From: Sphingomonadales bacterium
Lineage (GTDB): Bacteria; Bacteroidota; Bacteroidia; UBA7662
Direction of reading: 5' to 3'
NCBI GenBank assembly: GCA_016872125.1
Contig: VHBD01000069.1
Location: forward strand, 1 to 7,310
Length of the DNA: 7,310 nucleotides
Shown here: one piece after another, positions 1-5,701 of the stretch
How the letters are laid out: every line of letters starts with the position of its first letter
Position numbering within the stretch: position 1 is the first letter of the stretch
The notes under the pieces: model-generated
What the model was told of the DNA's origin: nothing
What the model saw: only the letters and a program-made list of their open reading frames with translations
The model's database searches: none
Position numbers and translations under genes: made by a program

Positions 1-2412
1 GCAAACGGCCCCTTGCAAATACAGAGGCGGGGTGCGGTCGTACGAAACACGACCCGAGAGCGTAGGGCCTTGTCCGCATGGACGAATAATCAGCCCCTGA
101 TTTCCTTGGGCCTGCAAGGACTGCATAGTCGGCAAAGGAATCCCGGAACTCTGCACCCAATGAGCCCCCGCTGCCGTATCCAGACGCATGCTCCCCAAAG
201 TTCCCATGGTTGTCAAGGACAAACTCAAAAGAGACGATGCGTTGGTGGCACGCGGCGAACCGGACCACGAAATGGTCCAAGCCCCCGGATTCCCGCTCCA
301 TTGCAGCGGACCCCAAAAGGAATCCACCCATCCCCCAACAGGAGGTCCAAATGAGCCTAGATCCCCAACCACCCTAATTTGCCAAGCGATCACAGCCGTT
401 CGGGGATTGGACTGTAGGCGCAAAGACGCATTGCCCCCTTGGCAAGCTGAATCTCCCACCAAAGTAATACAAGCCGGACTTAGGCTAACTTGCTGAATCA
501 GAAGACTATCGCATCCGCCCACATTCCTGAGGGTATCCACGAAGGTCCCCGATGAAGTAAAAATCCTGCCCCTGGGACCAACCACCGCAACACAGCCCTG
601 CAAGACCAAGGTGGAATCCGTGGCCCTGCATCCAGTAAGATTGTTGTTACGAGTTACCGTGGAGCTGCCTTTGAGGAGAATCTGATCCGGGTCAAGGCTG
701 AAGGTGGAGATCGTCCCTGCTACGGTATACGCTTGGACCGAAGCTCCGGGTTGCAACCACAGCGTTTGGGCGGGAATACCGGTATTGGAAAACGTGAGCC
801 GTATCGGGATTTTGTTCCTGAAGGTTGGGGTCACCGATGGAGTAGTTACCGCTTGATTCACCTGAACCCACAAATTGTTCCCGGATTGATTCCAGTTGAG
901 GCTGTAGGTAGGATGACCCTGCCCGTAAACCCAATCTTGAAAAAAGGGTTGCAAATTGACCCCGCTTCCCGCCTCCAGGTATTGCCTGAATTCATCCGTG
1001 GTGGCAACTGCATGCTGTCTTCCTAACAAATACTGCCTCGTGGCCCTAAAGAAAACCGTATCCCCTAATTCATGCCGTAACATATGCAAAACGCAGGCCC
1101 CCTTTTTGTACGACAATGCCGAATTGAAAATGCGATTTTCGTCCGCCCCGGCTGGAACATAGACCGAGGCATTGGTCACCGATCGAGCCGAGGATTGCGC
1201 CGAAGTCATCCATGAATTGGCAGAACTTTGACCCAAAGCCGCCTGACGGTACAGGTATTCACCGTACGATGCCCAACCTTCGTTCAGCCAAATATCGCTC
1301 CACGTAGCGCAAGTTACTAAGTCCCCAAACCACTGATGCGCAAGCTCATGAGATACCAAATCGGTGCTGAAGCTGCCCATGGTGCTCATGGTTTGATGCT
1401 CCATTCCTCCCCCAAGGGGAGCCATCATATGCCCGTATTTCTCGGCACGAAAAGGATAGGTAATCCATTGCCTAGAGAAGCGTTCCAGCATGTCGGGGGT
1501 TTGATTCATATTATTCAACCAGAAATTGAGGCAGCTCTGACCCGAACTGTTGTTGGCATTGTACACCCAATGTTGAATTAAGACCGAATCACCAGGCAAC
1601 GGCCTTGCATAATTCAAATACTCGGTGTAGGGAGCCACCGAAAAAGCGATCAAGTAAAATGCCTGAGGATAACGGGTTCTCCATTCGAAGCGGCTACGGT
1701 TGTTCGGAAGAGTTTGGGTGGAAAACAACAATCCGTTGGAAGCAACTTTGTTGGGGTTGGTGCAGGAACCCACGAAATCCACGGAATCAATTTTGTCCCA
1801 TAGGTCTTGTTTGCACGGAAACCAATCCGGCGCGCCAAAGGGTTCTGACAAGGTCCATGTCGCACGAACCCCCCAGGTCGATGAGGCCGCCGAGGTCACC
1901 CCCGCAAAGAAACCTGTGCCCGATGGGGTTCCCCCGTAATAAACCCTGCATTCGAGGTTGGATCCTGCAGGCAAAGTCTGGTTCAAAGGAAATTTAACCA
2001 CCTCTCCTGCACGAATCAGCTGAGAGCCCAGGTAACGCTGCCCGTTGAAAACCACCGAATCAATGGTCAAAAACGAGCGTAATTCAAACCAAAAAGTATC
2101 CATGGCTCCCTGCAAGACGATCGCTCTGAACAGAACATTGCCACTCAGTGCCGTGGAAGCCGTGGTAACATTCAGATCAAAGCGGTAATAATGAATATCG
2201 TAGGCATCTGCCCCCCGATTAATCGCCGCAGCTCTTCCCAAGCCACTTTCTTTCCACAGTCTGCTTCTTTGCATGGCCCCTAGCTTGGCCTCTGCACAGC
2301 CATGATGTTCCGTGGGCTGAGCCCAGGTCAATGAGCCTCCAAGGAGGATGCCAAACCCCAAAAATGCCCTTAGGACCATACGAATTACGCCTTGCGTTTG
2401 AACTTCATTCAT
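1..2412 (-). CDS. Secreted M1-family zinc aminopeptidase with cohesin-like C-terminal extension (3' end beyond window)
   Basis: Reading the minus strand from ATG at 2412, the frame stays open for 804 codons to the window edge, so the C-terminus is missing. A hydrophobic stretch at about residues 13-31 ending TWA|QP looks like a signal peptide; ATG at residue 12 is an alternative start, and an in-frame stop lies just upstream (2437-2439). The M1 N-domain begins near DIHYYRFDL (72-80). The catalytic domain shows GGGMEH (334-339, the GAMEN-equivalent exopeptidase loop), zinc site HELAH (355-359) with third ligand E378 exactly 18 residues later, and likely catalytic Y435 in SYKKGA. FFQDWVYGQGHP (490-501) is typical of the domain end. 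Residues about 585-646 carry a GCDS-type repeat common in Bacteroidota surface proteins; about 649-780 resemble a cohesin-like beta module, followed by SGRVSYD. By family knowledge it removes N-terminal amino acids from extracellular peptides; secretion by the type IX system is inferred, since the sorting domain would lie outside the window. The family call is firm; the extension domains are tentative. Confidence 0.93.
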   Translation of the reverse strand, partial: MNEVQTQGVIRMVLRAFLGFGILLGGSLTWAQPTEHHGCAEAKLGAMQRSRLWKESGLGRAAAINRGADAYDIHYYRFDLNVTTASTALSGNVLFRAIVLQGAMDTFWFELRSFLTIDSVVFNGQRYLGSQLIRAGEVVKFPLNQTLPAGSNLECRVYYGGTPSGTGFFAGVTSAASSTWGVRATWTLSEPFGAPDWFPCKQDLWDKIDSVDFVGSCTNPNKVASNGLLFSTQTLPNNRSRFEWRTRYPQAFYLIAFSVAPYTEYLNYARPLPGDSVLIQHWVYNANNSSGQSCLNFWLNNMNQTPDMLERFSRQWITYPFRAEKYGHMMAPLGGGMEHQTMSTMGSFSTDLVSHELAHQWFGDLVTCATWSDIWLNEGWASYGEYLYRQAALGQSSANSWMTSAQSSARSVTNASVYVPAGADENRIFNSALSYKKGACVLHMLRHELGDTVFFRATRQYLLGRQHAVATTDEFRQYLEAGSGVNLQPFFQDWVYGQGHPTYSLNWNQSGNNLWVQVNQAVTTPSVTPTFRNKIPIRLTFSNTGIPAQTLWLQPGASVQAYTVAGTISTFSLDPDQILLKGSSTVTRNNNLTGCRATDSTLVLQGCVAVVGPRGRIFTSSGTFVDTLRNVGGCDSLLIQQVSLSPACITLVGDSACQGGNASLRLQSNPRTAVIAWQIRVVGDLGSFGPPVGGWVDSFWGPLQWSGNPGAWTISWSGSPRATNASSLLSLSLTTMGTLGSMRLDTAAGAHWVQSSGIPLPTMQSLQAQGNQGLIIRPCGQGPTLSGRVSYDRTPPLYLQGAVC

Positions 2413-2458
2413 ACCCAAAGAAACGCATTCCCCGCTTTAGAAGGAAGGCAAGAAAATT

Positions 2459-2475
2459 AAAAAGCCCTTAAGGCC
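2459..2475 (-). terminator. Weak terminator-like element after glnN
   Basis: Two bases past the glnN stop the minus strand reads GGCCTTAAGGGC followed by five T and then an AT-rich run. The core CCTTAAGG is a perfect palindrome, but a hairpin with a real loop has only about three G-C pairs, so termination would be inefficient. If it does not work, the peptidase gene 65 bases downstream could be read from the glnN transcript. I found no convincing Bacteroidota promoter in the 65-base gap. Confidence 0.2.
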
Positions 2476-2477
2476 TG

Positions 2478-4664
2478 TTACTTGAGGAATAACAACTCCC
2501 TGTACTTGGGGAGAGGCCACAATTCGTTATCCACCAAAATTTCCAAACGATCGGCATGATCCCTAATGCTTTCCAAAAACGGCTTCACTTGTTCGCAATA
2601 GACCTGGGCCCTGGTTCGGGTGGATTCAATTTCGTTGGCCTTTTTGCGTGCCAGGCGCATCTTTTCGGTTTGCTCCACGATAGCGGCGATATGTTGTCCG
2701 ATTATTTCAGCCAATACTTTGAGGGAAGCCGTGCTTTTGGCGTTGATTCCCAGCTCCTTTTGCAAACGGAGGTTTTCCAAACAGCGCTGTTGATAGGTCA
2801 TCGCCGCAGGCACGATTTGGGTAAGGCTTAGCTCGCCCACAACACGGGATTCGATTTGGAGCTTTTTGATGTAATTCTCAAGCATAATTTCATGCCTGGC
2901 TTCGATTTCGCGTTCGGTGTACACCCCCATTTTCTCGAACAAATGAATCGTGGATTTGGATACCATGGCATCCAATGCTTCCGGGGTAGTTCGGTAATTG
3001 GAAAGACCTCGTTTGGCCGCTTCTTTCTGCCATTCTTCCCCGTAACCATTCCCTTCAAAGCGTATCTTCTTAGAGGCTTTGATGTATTTCTGCAGAACTT
3101 TAAGGAGAGCGCCTTCGCGGCTTTCACCATCTCCGATGGCTTTGTCCACCTCGGTTTTGAAAGCGGTAAGAGTTTGGGCCATGGCGGCATTCAGAACGGT
3201 CATGGCCGCAGCGCAATTGGAGGCAGAACCTACCGCTCTCAATTCGAATTTGTTACCGGTGAAGGCAAAGGGAGAAGTCCGGTTGCGATCGGTGTTATCC
3301 AGCAGGATTTCGGGAATCGCTTTGATTTGGTGCATAAGAGAGCGGACCTCCACCTGGTCTTTGTCCAATTTGCCTTTTTCGATTTCATCCAAAACCCTAG
3401 ACAATTGATCCCCCAAGAAGGCCGACATAATGGCGGGAGGAGCTTCGTTGGCACCCAGCCGGTGATCGTTGCCCGCGCTGGCAATGGAGGCACGGATCAA
3501 ATCGGCATGATCATGAAATGCCTTGATGGCATTCACAAAAAAGGTGAGGAACATCAAATTACTCTTGGGGGTTTTGCCGGGTGATAACAAATTCTTCCCG
3601 GTATTGGTACCCAAGGACCAATTGTTGTGTTTGCCAGATCCGTTGACCCCCGCAAAAGGCTTCTCGTGCAATAACACCGTAAGGCCATGGCGCTTGGATA
3701 ACTTCTCCATCAAGTCCATGAGGAGCTGATTATGATCCACCGCCAAGTTGATTTCCTCAAAAAGAGGAGCGCATTCGAACTGCCCCGGCGCTACTTCGTT
3801 ATGCCTTGTTTTGAGGGGAATACCCAAGCGGTAGGCCTCGTTCTCCAAATCCACCATAAAGGTGTGCACCCGTTCCGGAATAGTACCAAAGTAATGATCT
3901 TCAAGCTGTTGACCACGCGCAGCCCCATGGCCGAACAGGGTGCGGCCCGACAAGACCAAATCAGGCCTGGCATCGAAGAGTGCCGAATCTATCAAAAAGT
4001 ATTCTTGCTCCACACCCAATGTTGGGAAAACCCGTGTGATGTTCCTGTCAAAATACTGACATACAGCCACGCCGGCTTTTTCGACCGCAGCAAGGGATTT
4101 GAGCAAAGGAGATTTATAATCCAAAGACTCCCCGGTATAGGAAACAAAAATGGTGGGGATGCACAAAGTTTTTCCGGCAGGACTTTCGAGCACAAAAGCG
4201 GGCGAGCTGGGATCCCATGCGGTATAACCGCGGGCCTCAAAGGTGTTGCGGATACCCCCGCTGGGGAAAGAAGACGCATCGGGTTCCTGTTGTACCAAAG
4301 CGCTACCACTGAAAGCCTCGATGGCCTCACCATCGTTGTTCAGCGAGAAGAAGGAATCGTGCTTCTCCGCGGTGGACCCGGTCAACGGCTGAAACCAGTG
4401 GGTGTAATGGGTAGCGCCTTTGGCCAAGGCCCAATTCTTCATTCCATTAGCAACTTGCCTGGCAATCTCTGAACTGATGCCATGGCCTTGGTCGATGGCT
4501 TCGTTGAGGGCCTCGTAAATCTCCGGCGAAAGAAATTCGCGCATTGCTTTCTTGTTGAAGACGTTTTCGGCAAAGTGTTCGGAGCTCTTGAAGGGAACCG
4601 GCATTGCGAATGGGGCAGCATTTTGGCGGATGCTTTGCAGGGCTTGGTGGCGGAGATGGGCCAT
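2478..4664 (-). CDS. glnN: Glutamine synthetase type III
   Basis: A complete 728-residue protein that makes glutamine from glutamate, ammonia and ATP in the cytoplasm, the main ammonia-assimilating step. The length matches GSIII enzymes such as Bacteroides GlnN (about 730) and is far above GSI or GSII (about 350-470). The GSIII-specific N-terminal region has FPSGGIRNTFEARGYTAWD (133-151). The catalytic barrel shows VEQEYFLID (218-226) with metal-binding glutamates, HNEVAPGQFE (288-297), the ATP and glutamate-binding stretch HEKPFAGVNGSGKHNNWS (333-350), and NRTSPFAFTGNKFELR (461-476). The remaining 250 residues are the helical C-terminal extension of the family, with a charged possible coiled coil at about 655-690. 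No key motif is missing. It is transcribed away from the unknown gene and purL across an AT-rich gap. There is no Shine-Dalgarno sequence before the ATG. A weak promoter match (TAAATTTA at 4693-4700, minus strand) lies about 30 bases upstream. Long open frames on the opposite strand are shadows of this gene. Confidence 0.97.
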   Translation of the reverse strand: MAHLRHQALQSIRQNAAPFAMPVPFKSSEHFAENVFNKKAMREFLSPEIYEALNEAIDQGHGISSEIARQVANGMKNWALAKGATHYTHWFQPLTGSTAEKHDSFFSLNNDGEAIEAFSGSALVQQEPDASSFPSGGIRNTFEARGYTAWDPSSPAFVLESPAGKTLCIPTIFVSYTGESLDYKSPLLKSLAAVEKAGVAVCQYFDRNITRVFPTLGVEQEYFLIDSALFDARPDLVLSGRTLFGHGAARGQQLEDHYFGTIPERVHTFMVDLENEAYRLGIPLKTRHNEVAPGQFECAPLFEEINLAVDHNQLLMDLMEKLSKRHGLTVLLHEKPFAGVNGSGKHNNWSLGTNTGKNLLSPGKTPKSNLMFLTFFVNAIKAFHDHADLIRASIASAGNDHRLGANEAPPAIMSAFLGDQLSRVLDEIEKGKLDKDQVEVRSLMHQIKAIPEILLDNTDRNRTSPFAFTGNKFELRAVGSASNCAAAMTVLNAAMAQTLTAFKTEVDKAIGDGESREGALLKVLQKYIKASKKIRFEGNGYGEEWQKEAAKRGLSNYRTTPEALDAMVSKSTIHLFEKMGVYTEREIEARHEIMLENYIKKLQIESRVVGELSLTQIVPAAMTYQQRCLENLRLQKELGINAKSTASLKVLAEIIGQHIAAIVEQTEKMRLARKKANEIESTRTRAQVYCEQVKPFLESIRDHADRLEILVDNELWPLPKYRELLFLK

Positions 4665-4710
4665 GGGATAGGTGTTTTATTATTTTCGAGGGTAAATTTA
4701 ATTCTTGGAG

Positions 4711-4731
4711 ATTCAGAAATTCAGAAATTCA
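4711..4731. repeat. Tandem 8-bp repeat ATTCAGAA, about 2.6 copies
   Basis: ATTCAGAA occurs at 4711-4718 and again at 4719-4726, followed by ATTCA at 4727-4731. It lies 47-67 bases upstream of the glnN start codon. A related block, CAGAATTATTCAT, is at 4812-4824, compared with CAGAAATTCAT at 4722-4732. It could be a regulator binding site for glnN or only low-complexity AT-rich sequence; the repeat itself is certain and its function is not. Confidence 0.6.
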
Positions 4732-4767
4732 TCATTTTCGGAAAAATTTTTTATTTAAATCCAATTT

Positions 4768-4837
4768 TTATGAATTTTAGATGCTTTTGAACGAAAAAAA
4801 TATATTTATTTCAGAATTATTCATTTAAAATTCATAA
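4768..4837. repeat. 12-bp perfect inverted repeat with 46-base spacer
   Basis: TTATGAATTTTA at 4768-4779 is the exact reverse complement of TAAAATTCATAA at 4826-4837. The arms flank a 46-base AT-rich spacer in the middle of the divergent intergenic region. The wide spacing does not suit a simple terminator hairpin or one compact operator dyad; two half-sites bound cooperatively would be one reading. Low base complexity raises the chance of coincidence. Confidence 0.55.
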
Positions 4838-4857
4838 GATGAGCCAAAATATTATAT

Positions 4858-4890
4858 TTTGAAATTAAAATATATTCTTGAATTACTTTG
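4858..4890 (+). promoter_or_regulatory. Possible Bacteroidota-type promoter for the unknown gene and purL
   Basis: TTTG at 4858-4861 could be the -33 element. After a 21-base spacer comes TTACTTTG at 4883-4890, which matches the known Bacteroidota -7 consensus TAnnTTTG except at its second base. Transcription would begin about 4896, leaving a leader of some 40 bases before the ATG at 4937. This also argues against the in-frame TTG at 4859 as a start codon, since it would overlap the promoter. The match is imperfect and such motifs are frequent in AT-rich DNA. Confidence 0.25.
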
Positions 4891-4936
4891 CCTGGTCCCT
4901 ATCCCCTTCTGCCCCTTAAAACATGTATTTTTGGCC

Positions 4937-5680
4937 ATGCAAAGTCGCTTGGAAGCTCACCTTCCCCTACGGAATTCTTGGGGGTTGCTATGGACCATGG
5001 TTGTTTTGACCTCATTGAGTTGGCTTCCACCCACATTTGCGGGAATTGAGCCTCATCCGCAACAACCCAATATGGTGTCAGAGGGATCTGACTCGCTACA
5101 GCCTACCAAGGCCGCACCACCTTTTCGAAAAATTTCGGCCCGCAAATTGCCCTTAACAATGCTGGAAGAATTCAGGAAAGATTATCCTGCCGCCGTCGAG
5201 CTGCAATGGCAATCCAGAAACGCTGTGGAAACGGATGTTATGGGATTGACTACACCCAGCAGTGCAGAAAAACTTTTGATCCTTCGTCTTGATTCCAAAA
5301 TATACCGGGTTCAAGGATACAATTTAGGGCAATATTTCACGGCTACCTATCATAACCGACGAAGAATCCGTTACGCTGTTCTCGAAAAGTACGAAGACCT
5401 CGCGGCGGATTCGAAATCGTCTTGGCAAAATACCTACCCTGATTGGACTTGCGTCGCATTTACCCGAATTACCACGAACAGCACAAACGGTACAGACGGC
5501 ACTAGCTTGCAAACCCGAATTTTGGTTACCCAAAAGGATCGACGTCAAACGCAAATCTTGGCCATCGACTCCGATGGAAAAGTTCGGACCATTGTACCTT
5601 CAAAGCAATGGAAAAGAATGACTTACAGAAAAATCAAAAACGAAACACTGCGTCTTCAGCTCTTGACAAATTCCCCTTAG
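4937..5680 (+). CDS. Secreted or periplasmic protein of unknown function, possibly two PepSY-like halves
   Basis: I do not recognise this 247-residue protein. I chose ATG at 4937 over an in-frame TTG at 4859 because it gives a clean signal peptide: basic start (R4, R12), hydrophobic core at about 15-30 and TFA|G cleavage after residue 35. The TTG also lies in the AT-rich promoter zone. The mature part starts with a polar, proline-rich linker (about 36-70). Two similar segments follow: EEFRKDYPAAVELQWQ (about 77-92), leading to YFTATYHNRRRIRYAV, and SWQNTYPDWTCVAFTRI (about 162-178), leading to ILVTQKDRRQTQILAID and DGKV. This pattern, a helix ending in YP then a strand with W or F and a final beta hairpin, recalls the small PepSY-like periplasmic domains frequent in Bacteroidota. 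That is an inference from pattern, not a family match. No catalytic motif or further membrane segment is visible; the C-terminus is basic. The stop is 21 bases before purL, so co-transcription is likely, though no link to purine synthesis is evident. Confidence 0.8.
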   Translation: MQSRLEAHLPLRNSWGLLWTMVVLTSLSWLPPTFAGIEPHPQQPNMVSEGSDSLQPTKAAPPFRKISARKLPLTMLEEFRKDYPAAVELQWQSRNAVETDVMGLTTPSSAEKLLILRLDSKIYRVQGYNLGQYFTATYHNRRRIRYAVLEKYEDLAADSKSSWQNTYPDWTCVAFTRITTNSTNGTDGTSLQTRILVTQKDRRQTQILAIDSDGKVRTIVPSKQWKRMTYRKIKNETLRLQLLTNSP

Positions 5681-5701
5681 CCTGTTCATTATTCCTAAAC
5701 C

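Larger units (their letters stand above)
4665..4936. promoter_or_regulatory. AT-rich divergent intergenic region between glnN and the unknown gene
   Basis: This 272-base stretch separates glnN (leftward) from the unknown exported gene and purL (rightward) and must hold the start signals of both transcription units. Bases 4681-4860 contain 36 G or C in 180 (20%), against about half in the flanking genes. It contains a tandem 8-bp repeat, a 12-bp inverted repeat and a possible rightward promoter, listed separately. ATTCAT and its complement recur at 4727, 4770 (inverted), 4819 and 4830. No protein-coding signal, tRNA or recognisable riboswitch was seen. Confidence 0.7.

Noticed and set aside
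13..1997. Several plus-strand open frames (13-354, 188-496, 733-1026, 1336-1581, 1605-1997)
   Set aside because: They are antisense to the M1 peptidase, whose minus-strand frame is uninterrupted for 804 codons with a complete zinc site; their translations are low-complexity and resemble no family.
2856..4472. Two long plus-strand open frames (2856-3584 and 3732-4472, each about 245 codons) opposite glnN
   Set aside because: They lie wholly antisense to a complete, motif-intact glutamine synthetase, show no recognisable domain and are best explained as shadow frames.
4482..4790. 102-codon plus-strand open frame running from inside glnN into the intergenic region
   Set aside because: Most of it is antisense to the glnN 5' end, and its last part is translated from 20% GC intergenic DNA; no domain or start signal supports it.
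4665..4936. Possible riboswitch, small RNA gene or CRISPR array in the intergenic region
   Set aside because: No conserved aptamer-like core, GC-rich stems or regularly spaced repeats with unique spacers were seen; the repeats present are short and AT-rich.
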